Assembly (NCBI RefSeq): GCF_000715075.1 | Contig: NC_134084.1 | Location: forward strand, 4,342,501 to 4,406,500 | Length of the DNA stretch: 64,000 nt | DNA from: Nicotiana tabacum | Taxonomy: Eukaryota > Streptophyta > Magnoliopsida > Solanales > Solanaceae | Direction of reading: 5' to 3' | Shown: positions 23,301 to 34,762 of the stretch, in pieces | Position numbering within the stretch: position 1 is the first letter of the stretch | How the letters are laid out: each line of letters starts with the position of its first letter | The notes under the pieces: model-generated | What the model was told of the DNA's origin: nothing | What the model saw: only the letters and a program-made list of their open reading frames with translations | Database searches by the model: none | Translations under genes and position numbers: made by a program

Positions 23301-24096
23301 TTGTTTTCCAATTGCTGTCATTACTCACATGCTTTCCGCCTAGTCTTTTACTGTTGCCCACATGTATATCCTCATTCATTATAGCTACTTGTGTATTTCC
23401 TACTTTGTAACTCCTGTTGTCGGTATTTCTGTCATCTGGTTGGTTCTGTTATACGTAAATTGGGTGACGATGAGATAAAAGCACGAAAGGGCGTTGCCGT
23501 GCAATTGACTTGATATCTGAGTACATTCCTCATACTAGGATCTCTGCTAATACTCGGTTATTGCTTTACGTATCTGTTTTATGTATTCTTCCCTATTATA
23601 TCGTGGTATAGTTCTATTGTTGATTTACCATGCAGGTTTTTATCAGAAAGTATCTTTTAACTAAAAAGCCTCATCCCTACTTCGACGAGGTTAGAAAAGA
23701 TACTTACCAATACATGGGATCGATTGTACTGATACTATACTTTTGCACATTGCGTGCAGAGTTTTGGAGAGGAGCTGCTAGTGATGTCGGGAGCTGACTC
23801 TGAAGATGCTCGTGCATTCCGGATACAGCTGCCACATGTCTTTGGTAGCTTAGATTTTGGTAATCTGTTTATGTACATTTCAAATAGATTATGTTATTAT
23901 TCGTACCAGCTTTGTAAATTCTAAGTCTTAGAAGCTCATGGTTTGTACTACCAGTTTTTGGGTCAAATTTGTAAACGTTCAGATTATTCTTCTCTATTTT
24001 TCCTATGATCTCAGTTGAATTGTATTTTCTGTTAATTGGCTTACCTAGCGGATCGAGTTAGGTGCCATCACGACCAGTGATTTTTGGGTCATGACA
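20399..24096 (+). repeat. LARD 3' LTR (3698 bp)
   Basis: Starts TGTAATAACCCGACTGG and ends GGGTCATGACA. Differences from the 5' LTR are mostly transitions plus a few indels, including an extra stretch at about 21282-21300 in the CGCAAATGCGA array and a partial duplication around 23190-23280. Confidence 0.92.
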
Positions 24097-24101
24097 TTAA
24101 T

Positions 24102-24665
24102 TGTCTGCAAGCTTTATTCTCCCCCTATCTTTGGAAACCCTGTGGCAAGACCATGTATGCTTCCTCATAAATATCACCTTGTAGGAATGCATTATTGATA
24201 TCCATTTGGTAGAGAATCCATCCCTTTGAGGCTTCTATGCTAAGGACAGTTCTCACAATTACCATTTTGGCAACTGGTTAGAATGTCTCATGATAGTCCA
24301 ACCCTTCTTGTTCGGTGTATCCTTTTGGTACCATTCTTGCCTTAAATCTTTCAACCTCTCCATTTGATTTATATTTGATCTTAAACGTCAAATTAGAACC
24401 AATTGGTTTCTTCCCTTCTGGCAAGTCTACCACTTCCCGGGTGTGGTTTTCTTCAAGTGTTTTAATCTCTTGGTTCATAGCTTCTATCCATCTTGGATCA
24501 TGTGTAGCTTTCTTAAAGGATTGTGGTCCAGTTAAAACTTAAGAAGACATTGGGATATGACTAATATGCAAGAGATAGGTGATCAAAGGAGATGGCAATA
24601 GAAATGGAGTAGGCATTATTAGTGTGTGTCTTAGCAGTAGTGATGTAGTCCTTAAGCCAAATAAA
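24102..24665 (-). pseudogene. Ty1/copia pol remnant: N-terminal half of reverse transcriptase
   Basis: The minus-strand frame at 24478-24278 encodes a copia RT start (PIGSNLTFKIKYKSNGEVER.KARMVPKGYTEQEGLDYHETF). Sequence before it (24665-24561) encodes the linker with WLKDYITTAKTHTN, and sequence after it encodes the DINNAFLQGD region. The left edge is the LARD target duplication; the right edge is the solo-LTR target duplication. The reading order on the minus strand continues from 27727 and on to 13675, which shows one element cut twice. Stops and frameshifts are present. Confidence 0.9.
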
Positions 24666-25394
24666 GGGTTTGTGATGATCCAAAAGGTCATCACTTGTTT
24701 TAAAAATAAATTTTGCATTCCAAGGCCTTAAAAACCTCTTTTGTCTCACCTCTATTTGCATGCACAGTCCGGACAAGTAGTCAGAAAGCCAATATGTGAA
24801 AATCTATGAAAATGATGAATTTTGACTTTAAAATGAATTAAGTTGACTTCAATCAACATTTTGGGTAAACAGACTCGGACCCATAATTTGACAGTCCCGG
24901 AGGGACCGTAGGAAAATATGGGACTTGGCCATATGCCCGGAATCGAATTTCGAGATCCCAAGCCCAAGAAATGAATTTTTAAAGAAAATTATTTTCTGGA
25001 ATATTTATGAGTTTTTGAAAGTGAAATGTATTTAACGTTTGATGGTATCGGCCTCGTATTTCGGTTTCGGAGCCCGATACAGGTCTTATATGTGATTTAA
25101 GCTAAGTCTATGAAATTTGGTAAGAAACGGACTTGAAATGACGTGAATCGGATTGGATTTGAGAAAATTGAAAAATTAGAAGTTCTTAAGAAATTTCATG
25201 ATTTTGATGCTAAATTCATAGTTGTTGATGTTATTTTAGTGATTTGAACGCACGAGCGAGTCCGTATGATGGTTTTTAGGTTGGTGTGCATGTTTGGTTT
25301 AGAGCCCCGAGGGCTCGGCTGAGTTTTGGATAGGACACGGGATGGATTTTGGACTTGAGAAATTGCAGGCTTCAGCTGTTTCATTGCTGGCCTG

Positions 25395-25680
25395 CAGGCT
25401 TAGCATTTGCGAAGCCTGGCTTGAAAATGCGAGTTCGCAAATGCGAAGGCAGAGCCGCAAATGCGAAACAACCCAGCCCTTCCTTGCAAATGCGAAATTT
25501 TCCTTCGCAAATGCGATACTCCCCATTTGGGCATGTTATCGCAAATGCGATAGTACGTTCGCAATTCTGACCTCGCAAATGCGAGGGTAACTTCGCAAAT
25601 GCGAGGGTCACTTCGCAAATACAAGCTTAGCAGAAGTCTAGGTTCGCAATTGCGAACCCTGGTCGCAATTGCGACATCTG
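25395..25680. repeat. CGCAAATGCGA array in the solo LTR
   Basis: More than a dozen copies of TTCGCAAATGCGA-like words in both orientations. Overlapping open frames on both strands here are artefacts of the repeat. Confidence 0.85.
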
Positions 25681-26730
25681 CGACCTGCAATTTATAACTT
25701 AGCCGAAAATCTTTCATTTTTCATACTCTTTCAAAACCAAAACACTCTTGGAAGATTTTTCAAAGACAACTCTTTTTCTAAATCGATTGTAAGTCAATTT
25801 TCACTCATTTTATTCAATCATCATTAATATATTTTCACATGATTCAAACTAAAAATCAATAATTTTCATGGAAAAAATTGGGTGTTTTGGGTAGAACCTA
25901 GGTTTTTTGAAAATTGGGGATTTGGACCTCGATTTGGGGTCTGATTTCAAAACAAATTATATATTTGAGTTCGTGGAGGAATGGATAATCGGGTTTTGAC
26001 CATGTGGACCCGGGGGCAATTTTTGACTTTTTGGGTAAAACTTTAGAAAACACATTTTCATGCATTATAATTGATTCATTTAGTATTTGTTGATGTAATT
26101 AAGTCACTTGGGACTAGATACGAGCGAATTGGTGGTGGAATCAATAGGCAAAGCGTTAGTAGAGACTTGAATTGTGTTCATGGCTTCGAGGTAAGTGGTT
26201 GGTCTAACCTTAGCTTGGGGGATTAGGAGTCGAGTCCTATTTGCTATGTGGTATTTGTCGAGTACGACGTATAGGCATGGTGACGAGCATCTATAAGTTG
26301 GTGTCAAGCATGCCCGTGTGTCTTATTTTGTGATTATTAGACTTCGTTGTATTATTCATGCTTTGATGATGATTTCTATTGTTGGGCAAAGTTTGTAGGA
26401 GTAATTGTGACATTTGAACATTGAGGAGCGTTGGCTCAAGTTGTATAATGAAATGTGAAAGTATAAGTGGTAATTGAATCTTTTAGAGAATTGGCTCAAG
26501 TTGTGAAGTGAGTTGTGAAGTAAAAGTGAAAAAGAGAAGAGAATCATTATATTATCTCCCTTACTGGGACATTGTTGCTTTTAATGTTATCTCCCTAGCC
26601 AGGATGTTGATGCTTCTTATGATGTTGTTCCCTTGCCGGGACTTGATTATTGAACTATTGTTCCCTTGCCGGGATTCTTATTGTAATTTCATTTATTCCC
26701 TTGTCCTATTATTTGTGATTGTTGTTTGGG

Positions 26731-27003
26731 TGAAGAAGAGTGTTAAAACACGAAAGGTGATGCCGTATATTGTCTTGGTGAGAGAGTGTTAAAGCACGAA
26801 GGGTGATGTCGTGTATGATTTGTAAGGAAAGAGTGTAAAGCACGAAGGAAGATGCCGTGCAGCACGATGTACAATTTTGTGATGATTATATTGATTATAT
26901 GGTGAGGACGAGAGTAAAATCACGAAGGGTGATGCCATGCACATTTTTATTACTTGATTGTTTTGGTGAGGACGAGAGTAAAAGCACGAAGGGTGATGCC
27001 GTG
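26731..27003. repeat. GCACGAAGGGTGATGCCGTGC minisatellite in the solo LTR
   Basis: Five copies with the GCACG...CGTGC hairpin core, spaced 48-69 bases, preceded by four 'tcccttgccggga' units (about 26560-26680), which are a second mini-array. Confidence 0.85.
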
Positions 27004-27726
27004 CACTTATAAATTTCTGATTCTTTGTTGATATCTGAGATATGTTGTTCCTTTCAATTACCTGTTGTCTTTCTATTCTAAATTGATAGTTCCCTTGCGG
27101 CATGTTATCCCTCCCATACTTGACTGTATATTACTGTTCTTCTTTTCCGCTATATATAGTTAAATTGCACATGTTTATTTGGTAGTCTGGTCCTAGCCTC
27201 GTCACTACTTCGCCGAGGTTAGGCTAGGTACTTACCAGCACATGGTGTCGGTTGTACTGATACTACACTCTGCAATGTGTGCAGATCCCGTAGCAGCAGC
27301 TTTTTGACCATAGATTGGGTGGCTGCCTTCAGTCCATGCAGAGATCCAAGGTGACTCTGTAGGCGTTCGTAGGCCCTGGCGTCTCCCTCTATCCCTTTAC
27401 TCCTGTTTCATTTACTTAGTTCAGAAACAATGTATCTTTTATCTTTTAGACTTTGTATGTAGTATTCTTAGATCGTCTGTGAAACTGTGACATCAGTTCT
27501 GGGTGATCGAGGATCAAACAGTTGTATTAGATACATATTTTAGATAGTTTACTACATTTCTTCCACTTATTGTAATTTCCGCTGTCTACACGTTATTGCT
27601 TTATAATTGTTAAAGAATATAAAATGTATAAAATGGTAATTTGTTCAAACAGTCGGCTTGCCTAGCTCACATTAGTAGGCGCCATCATGACTCCCGAGGG
27701 TGGGAAATCCGGGTTGTGACAGGGTT

Positions 27727-28108
27727 TTACTTGTCGACTAGATTTCCTAGTCTCTACTTCTGCAGATGCTGGTTGTGGATGCATATCCATTGTTCCTACT
27801 TCTTCTAGTATATCGAAGAGAGGTTCCTGAACTTCTGTCCTCTCAGCTTTTTTGTTCAGGAATAGGATTCTCATTTATTGGGGCTGCAGTCTCACGTTCT
27901 ACACTAGATCTTGCATGGTCTATGACTGTTCATCACTGACATTCTCCACTATTGTAGCAGTATTTTCATCAATTAGCAACTGCATGTCTTGGGGTGTGGT
28001 TGGAATCACAGTTGCATGTGGTTGCTGCACACCTCTTTCGACAAATGAATGTTGGGAAGTGAATAGGTCCTCTGAACTATCTGAATCTGTAGTTCTTTCA
28101 AAAGGAAA
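27727..28108 (-). pseudogene. Ty1/copia linker between integrase and reverse transcriptase
   Basis: The minus frame ending near 27727 reads ETRKSSRQVK, the conserved basic segment that precedes the WMKDY motif in Copia polyproteins. The following motif is found on the other side of the solo LTR at 24665, so the insertion falls between the two. Upstream sequence is Ser/Thr/Glu-rich linker with frame breaks. Confidence 0.8.
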
Positions 28109-29106
28109 AACCTGCTATTTAAACACCACATCTCTACTAACAAATATACTCCTATTTTCTAGATCATACAGCCTATAACATTTTTGTGTTTCTGAGTATC
28201 CAATAAGAAAGGCCTTTCTAGCCCTAACTTTGAACCTGTCACCTTTAGGTAGGTTACTGGCATAACATAAGTAACCAAACACCCTTAAGTGATCTATCTT
28301 GGCTGGCTTTCCATTCAATAACTCATATAGTGATCTTCCTTGCAATACACTAGTGTGCAGTTTATTTATCTAGTATACTGCAGTTTTTACACAATCACCC
28401 CAGGACCTCCTAGGGATTGATCTATGAAATTTTAAGACTTTTGTAACCTCCAAGATATGTCTATGCTGTCGTTCAACCACCCCATTTTGTTGTGGGGTGT
28501 ATGGAATACTACTCTGGTGTATGATCTTTAGAGAATCAAACAAGGTATTGCATTGGGAGTTGAAGAACTCAATACCATTATCTTATCTAACAACCTTCAC
28601 AGTGGCTTCAAACTGAGTGTTTATCATTACAAGGAATTTCTTTATTACAACAACTACCTCACATTTAGATTGCATTAAGTACACCCAAGTAAACCTGCTA
28701 TGTCATCTACTATTGTAACAAAATAAAGCTTCCTGTCGTATGTAGGTACTTTATGAGGTCCCCAAACATCCATGTGTACAAGCTGAAAATAACTACTTGA
28801 CCTAATGCTACTAACTGGAAACTGTAATCGACATTGCCTTGCTAAAGGGCACACTTCACAATTGTCCTGCTCTCTAGCATGTATCTTATTCTTTAATTCT
28901 AAAATATGCTGCATGGATTTTGTTGATGCATGACCTAGTCTCAAATGCCACAGTGTTGTTTCTCCATTTTCCTTTAGAAAACTTGCTGCTGCTATTGGTA
29001 AATTTTCCTTTATCAAGTACAATCCACTATTTTCTCTGCCAATCCTCATCACCTTGCCATTGTAAAACCCCTGAAATATACAGAAATCAGGGTAACTGAG
29101 CAACAT
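28109..29106 (-). pseudogene. Ty1/copia GAG-pre-integrase and integrase remnant
   Basis: The frame at 29106-28675 has TLWHLRLGHAS (GAG-pre-integrase, His of the zinc site), a CEVCPLARQ cysteine pair, and HMDVWGPHKVPT...YFVTIVDD, the start of the integrase core with its first Asp. The frame then breaks. The frame at 28345-28115 has the C-terminal integrase segment (LRVFGYLCYA...FLIGYSETQKCYRLYDLE). A stop-rich stretch lies between. The element is not functional. Confidence 0.9.
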
Positions 29107-29455
29107 AATTGTCTAGTGAGTTTTGATACTAATAATAGGTTGAATTTAAACTCTGGGGCATACAGAACACCTTCAATAGTTTTATTCCCTAAAACTACTG
29201 CGTTTCCGGTATGTGTTATGTCTGCTTTACTACATGTAGGTAATTGTACTCCATCTGTTATGTGATATGCATTTTCTAAGATTATCTAAAGTATCCTTGC
29301 AATGTGTCACATGGTGAGTTGCACCCGAGTCCACTATCCAAACATGATCATTAGTAGTTGCATTTGTCATTAAAGTGATAATACCTGCAATATTGGTGGA
29401 ACAGTCATTTGTGGTAGTCTTCGGCAACAAATTCACGAGCTGTTTGTATTGATTC
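29107..29455 (-). pseudogene. Ty1/copia aspartic protease remnant
   Basis: The minus frame (29517-29230) encodes WIVDSGATHHVT, the copia protease active site (Asp-Ser-Gly), followed by a degraded C-terminal part. It overlaps the end of the gag frame by a frameshift at about 29460-29517. A stop and frame break separate it from integrase. Confidence 0.88.
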
Positions 29456-30473
29456 TCAGTAAAGAAATTTCCTTGTGTTGGCAGCATAGGTTGCCTGCTT
29501 CTCCTCAGTGGTTGCATTGTTCACATAGGTCCTGCCTCCTGTATTTTGACCCTTTTTCTTACTTTTGAAATTTGATAGATACCCTACTATCTTGAAACAA
29601 TTTTCCTTGAGGTGTCCTTTATAACCACAATAATCACAGACTAACCCTGGCCTCTTAGGTCTGAACTCATGACCTTTTCCTACCAACATTGTGAGTGGAT
29701 CCTTGAATGTGTATGTGACTCCCAGAGTTCTTTGGCTTTCTTTTTGTGTGACTATTGCATAATCTTCAGTCACGGTGATCGCAGGTCTTTTAGCCAAAAC
29801 ATTACTTCGAATATTACCATAGCTTTTGTTCAATCCCATGAGAAACTACAATAGACGAATGTTCTTCAAGAGCTCTACAGAGGGCCTACACTCGTCACAG
29901 TCACATGAGGCTAGAGGTTCTATGACATCTAGTTCATCCCATAGGTCCTTCATCTTAGAATAATAGCTAGTAAACGAGTCAAATCCTTGTCTCAAAGCCG
30001 CAATATTAGTCCAAAGGTGATAGATTCTCGTCAAATTTGACCTATAAAATCTCTCATATAAATCAGCCCACAACTTTTTGCATTTGATGTATATACGATG
30101 CTAGGCATAATTCATTTGAAATAGTGCTACCAATCATGAGAGAACAATTGCGTTATATTTCTCCTATTACTCTAACAATTCGCCCCTATATATGCTTTTT
30201 ACATAAGATCCATCCATAAATCCAAGCTTGCTCTTTCCCCAAAGTGCCAATTTCATTATCTTGCTCTACAGTGCATAGTTTTTTGGACCTGTGAGATTGA
30301 GCAGAATTAAGACGAGCCCCGGAGCATCTGAAGCTTGTAAAAATAGCAGATTATTATGATTTAGTGAGCTGAATTTGTGATCTGCTATGGCTGATTGAAA
30401 TTGAGGTCGAAATTGAAGAATTCCCTAGCTCTAAATTTTGCCGAAAAACTTGAATCTCACTGGAAATCGATCG
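29456..30473 (-). pseudogene. Ty1/copia Gag remnant
   Basis: The region begins with a leader and a degraded N-terminus containing a YALWSRAMKLAL block (near 30270). It continues with LWADLYERF...RIYHLW.NI..LRQG.DS...YYSKMKDLWDEL (30073-29846), the copia-type gag core. It ends with the zinc knuckle CDYCGYKGHLKENC (CX2CX4HX4C, near 29640). Stops in the N-terminal half and at about 29845 break the frame. The gag precedes protease in normal copia order. Confidence 0.87.
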
Positions 30474-30493
30474 AAATTACAGTCCTAGCGATC

Positions 30494-30507
30494 CCACTCT
30501 GATGCCG
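30494..30507 (-). promoter_or_regulatory. Decayed copia primer binding site
   Basis: On the minus strand the 5' LTR is followed by CGGCATCAGAGTG, an imperfect version of the initiator-Met site TGGTATCAGAGC. Both mismatches in the first four bases are transitions. Confidence 0.7.
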
Positions 30508-30702
30508 TGTTAGATTGTAGCTAACAAAGATGATTGAGAAATGAGGAAGAAGAGAAATCGAATTTGTATTGTCTAAGTGACGGTACAGTCGTTCAATACA
30601 ATGTCTTATAGTGCTTATGAGCACTAACTAACTGACAGCTCATACACAGCTGTCCACTAACCAACTAACCACTTTAACTAATTTTTACCTAACTCTAAAG
30701 CA
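30508..30702 (-). repeat. Ty1/copia 5' LTR (195 bp)
   Basis: Read on the minus strand it runs from TGCTTTAGAGTTAGG to ...CTAACA. It lies directly upstream of the primer site and gag. A 195-bp LTR is usual for small plant copia families. The partner 3' LTR is absent at the left end of the element. Confidence 0.75.
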
Positions 30703-31462
30703 CCCTATACTTTTATTGTGTACACTTTGATATCATATATCCCAAGACCTAGAAAGAAATTTAGCTATTCATAGTCATGCAAACAATAACTTTCATAATT
30801 CAAAGCATTAATCGGCAAAATAAGGAAAAATGGAGAGAAATCTCTTATGATTCCTTGCTTCCAAGTGTTTACGTAGCCTTCTTTCCTCTCCAATAATGTA
30901 TCCCCTCTATAAAATAGGTTTAGAACCCCTTTTATACATGTTGGGGGGTGTGTATGGTCGAAACTATCAAGTCCTAGCCGAAATAGGAAAAGTTTTCCTC
31001 TTCGGCTTTTCGAATTGCGCCTGGTGCAAAGCTGAGTGCCCAACTCTGTGTAGTGCTATCTTTTGCATGTTGAACTGTGTCTGGCTCAAACCTGGACACC
31101 AAAAAATCATACTCCTCTAAATTCTTTTATTTTTGCTTCAATTTATGCACAATCCTTCCACATCACCTCCGATTGACCCCTACACATAAAAATATCATTA
31201 TTAAGCTCGAGTCACAAATATTCACACTAAATTTAACTAGGTCAAGGCATAATGCATGGTAATTTACATGCAAAAATATGATTTTTTTTAGCCAAACATC
31301 ACTAGCCGAATGAAATTGGTCTTTTAATTAAATTCATTTACATTGGACTTAATTTATTAATTGTAATATATCAACTATAATATTTATTTGGACTAGTATA
31401 TCTTGCAATTTAACATATAATCCAATCTTTTGATGGATTTAAATCACATAAAATTTCAATAC
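30703..31462. other. Unclassified LTR-like or transposon-derived DNA
   Basis: The minus strand has a TATA-like TATAAAAGGGG (plus 30926-30937) and downstream text resembling plant LTR leaders ('catgactatgaatagctaa'). No coding domain is recognised. The chromovirus inserted into this DNA, and the same tract continues at 42837. Confidence 0.4.
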
Positions 31463-32164
31463 CTACATGTGACGATCCAAAGGGGCATCACCTGTTTTCT
31501 TATCCATTCTGTGCTTCCGAGGCCCTGAAAATCTCATTAAGAGTCACCTCGATTTGCGTGTGCAGTCCGGGAGCGTAGCCAGAAAGCTTAAATATGAAAT
31601 TCTGTGAAAAATGCTAAGTTTTCAGTTTAAAATAAATAAATTTGACTTCCGTCAGCATTTTGGGTAAACGGATTCGGACTCGTGATTTGACGGTGCCGGA
31701 GGGTCCGTAGGAAAACATGGGCTCGGTCTCGAGTACGAGAAATGAATTTTTAAAGGAAATTGTTTTTCGGAAATTGTTAAGGAAAATTGTAATAAAATTT
31801 GATTAGAACGTATTGGTATCGAGCCTCTATTTTGGTTTCGGCGCCCGGTACAGGTCTTATATATGATTTAAGATGTTTCTGTAAAGTTTGGTTAAAATCA
31901 GACGTCGTTTGACGTGTTTCGGACTTAAAATCTTAAATTTGAACTTGATGAAGTTTTTGGAAAAACTCTTGATTTTGAGGTTTGATTCATTGTTTTTGAG
32001 GTTAGTTTGGTAATTTGATAGCATGGATAAGTTCGTAAGATGTTGTTGAGTTAATACGTGTGTTTGGATAGGAGTCCCGAGGGCTCGGGAGTGTTTCGGA
32101 GGTGTTTCGAAATGGTTTTTTGGCCTTAGAAGTGTTGCAGATTTTCTGATGTTGTGCATAGGGA

Positions 32165-32470
32165 ATTTGTTCTTCGCGTTCGCGTGAATTCACTCATGAA
32201 CGCGTAAAACAAAATTCCCAGGAGTTCATTTTCTTCTTCGCGAACGCGAAGTTGGTGATGTGAACGCGAAGCTGAGGGGGGTAGACCCTTCGCGAACGCG
32301 TAGGGTACAGGGGGAAGGGCCACCAAATTTGTTCAACGCGAACGTGACTCATGGCACGTGAACGCGAGGCTCGAGGAGATTACTCTCCGCAAACGTGAGT
32401 CCCTGTGTCGAAAAGGTCTTCAGACCTGGACCATCGCGAACGCGAGTTGCCTATCGCGAACGCGAAGGGC
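32165..32470. repeat. CGCGAACGCGA array, chromovirus 5' LTR
   Basis: About twelve copies of TTCGCGAACGCGA-like words in both orientations. Several are decayed by CG to TG or CA changes. The 3' LTR counterpart is at 40497-40806. Confidence 0.85.
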
Positions 32471-33550
32471 AATTTTGCCCAGTTATTTTAAAACCCCAAA
32501 ATAGAACCATTACGGGATTTTCAAAAAACTTCACAAACTCCTTCTTCTCCAAAGTTATAGGGAAAATTTTGAAGCATCTTTTCACCATGAACTCGTGGGT
32601 TAGTAATCTTCAACTCGTTTCCTTCATTTTTTATCAACATCTATTGAAATTCTTGGCCTAAAACATGTAATTAAGGGTAGAAATTAGGGAATTGGGTAGA
32701 GTTAGGGCTTTTTAATTTTTTCTTGAATTAGACCTCATTTTGGGGTCGAATTTGAAATTAAATTATATATTCGGGGTCGTGGGTGAATGGGTGATTTAAT
32801 TTTGGTCCGAACCTCGTGTTTTGACCAAGCGGGTCCGGGGTTGATTTTTGGGATTTTGGGAAAAATACTTGGAAAGCTATAATTAGGCAATGGGTTCGCA
32901 TTGTTTAGCATTTATTGATGTATTGAAGTCATTATTGTATAGATACAATCGATTTTGAGCCAAATTCGAAAGGAAAAGCGGTAATTGAGGATTGATTTGG
33001 CCGTGAAAGTTTGAGGTAAGTGTTTGGTCTAACCTTAGCTTGAGGGATTAGGAGTTGAGTCTTATTTGCTATATGCTAATTGTCGAGTACGACGTACATG
33101 GTGACGAGTATCTATACATGGGTGTCTAGCATGACCGTGAGTCTTTATATTGCGGATATTCTGATTTTGTTGTATATTTCATGCCTTAATGATGATTTCT
33201 ATATGTTGTAAAAAGCATGTGAAAGAAATTGTGATCTTTGAACTTCAAGGAGCATTGGCTCGAGTTATAATATGAATTGTGAAAGTATATGAGATAATTG
33301 AACCCTTTGGAGCATTGACTCAAGTGGTAAAGTGAGTTATAAAGTAAGAAATGAAAGAAAGAGAAAGAGTTATTGAATTGCTCCCTTGCCGGGATATTTG
33401 TTGCTTTGTTGATTATCTCTCTTGTCGGGATGTTGAGATTTATTGATATTGTTCCCTTGATGGGATTTAGCTTTTTAATTGTATTCCCTTGCCAAGATTT
33501 CTACCATTATTTGTCTACTCCCTTGCCTCTTTGTTTGTGATTGTTGTTTG

Positions 33551-33864
33551 GGCGAGGAAGAGTGTTAAAGCACGAAGGGTGATACTGTGCATTGTTTGCT
33601 ATTATGAGGAAAGAGTGTAAAGAACAAAGGGTGATGACGTGCCCTACGATGTACCATTCTGTACCGATATTCATTGACTATGTGGTGAGGAAAGAGAATA
33701 AAAGCATGAAGGGTGATGTCGTGCACATTATTATGATACGATTGATTTGGTGAGAACGAGAGTAAAAGCATGAAGGGTGATGTCATGCACATTTTTATTA
33801 TAAATATTGTTTGGGTGAGGACGAGAGTAAAAGCACGAAGGGTGATGCCGTGCAAATCGTTGAA
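33551..33864. repeat. GCACGAAGGGTGATGCCGTGC minisatellite, chromovirus 5' LTR
   Basis: Five copies with the GCACG...CGTGC core. The 3' LTR has four copies at 41884-42122, so one unit has been lost or gained since insertion. A (TTG)n run follows at about 33876. Confidence 0.85.
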
Positions 33865-34569
33865 TTCTGATTCTTGTTGTTGTTGTTGTTGTTGTTTCTT
33901 TCTTTTATTGAGGTTTTCTATTTGGAACTGTTACCTCCTTATAGCATGTTTCCCTTTCCCACATTGATTGATTATTTCCTATATTTCTTTTCCACTGTAC
34001 ATATAGATATTTGAATTGCACAGGTTATTTGGTAGTCTGGTCCTAGCCTCGTCACTACTTCACCGAGGTTAGGCTAGGCACTTGCCAGCACATAGGGTCA
34101 GTTGTGCTGATACTACACTCTGTGCTCTTTTGCACAGATCCAAGTATTGGATAGCAGCAGTAGTGCAGGAGCCAGCCTTCAGTCCACCGAGACACCGAGG
34201 TAGCCTTGTAGGCGCCCGTAGGCCCGACGTCTCCTCTATCTTATATTTCATTCTATTATCTCATGTATTTGAGACATATAGTATTATATTTCTTTCAAAC
34301 GGTTGTATTTAGTACTCTTAGTAGTTCGTGAGTGATGTGACACAAATTCTTGGGTAGAGGCATATGTTGACTTTCGCATTATTGTTCAGCTTATTTAATT
34401 TAGGTCTTCCGCTTATTTATTTAATTCCGCTGTTTTCATTCTATCATTGATAATTGTTAAAAGAAGTAATTTATTAATGAAAAAGGTAATTAAGGGTTGG
34501 CTTGCCTAACTCTCATTAGTAGGCACCATCACGACTCCCGAGGGTGGGAAAATCTGGGTCGTGACAAGT

Positions 34570-34581
34570 TGGTATCAGAGC
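34570..34581 (+). promoter_or_regulatory. Chromovirus primer binding site (initiator Met tRNA)
   Basis: TGGTATCAGAGC starts four bases after the 5' LTR, as in the LARD. Confidence 0.93.
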
Positions 34582-34762
34582 ACTAGGTTACATAGGTCTC
34601 ACAACTCATGGACAAGCTCAGTAGAGTCTGAGGGATCGGTACGGAGACGTTTGTACTTATCCCCAAAGGCTATAGAGTTAGGAAAATTTCACATTTGTTC
34701 TTTCTTGTCGTGTGAATTTGTTCCTCTAATGCTAATTGGATTTCTACTCTGTTCTTTCGCAA

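Larger units (their letters stand above)
13681..24096 (+). mobile_element. Complete non-coding LTR retrotransposon (LARD-like), 10.4 kb
   Basis: The target duplication TTAAT is perfect (13676-13680 and 24097-24101). Two long LTRs starting TGTAAT and ending TGACA flank a 3.1-kb interior with an initiator-Met primer site and a polypurine tract but no gag or pol. Insertion split a copia reverse transcriptase. The LTR layout (GCAAATGCGA array, GCACGAAGGG array, 'ctacttcgacga' block, TGACA end) is shared with the chromovirus at 31468, so a Tekay/Del-type element probably supplied the enzymes. Large retrotransposon derivatives of this kind depend on proteins in trans. Orientation is set by the primer site. 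Confidence 0.92.
24671..27721 (+). mobile_element. Solo LTR of a chromovirus-type gypsy element (3051 bp)
   Basis: The target duplication GGGTT is perfect (24666-24670 and 27722-27726). It starts TGTGATGATCCAAAAGGTCA and ends GGGTTGTGACA, matching the ends of the chromovirus LTR at 31468 (TGTGACGATCCAAAGGGGCA ... GGGTCGTGACA). No internal region or second LTR is present, so the element was reduced by LTR-LTR recombination. It interrupts the copia element between integrase and reverse transcriptase. Confidence 0.93.
31468..34566 (+). repeat. Chromovirus 5' LTR (3099 bp)
   Basis: Starts TGTGACGATCCAAAGGGGCA and ends GGGTCGTGACA. It contains a CGCGAACGCGA array (32165-32470), 'tcccttgccggga' units, a hairpin minisatellite (33551-33864) and the 'cctagcctcgtcactacttc' block that is also in the solo LTR and LARD. 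Confidence 0.94.

Noticed and set aside
30765..31043. 92-codon minus-strand ORF as a gene
   Set aside because: No homology recognised, no start context, and it overlaps an LTR-like TATA region; kept only as unclassified transposon-derived DNA.
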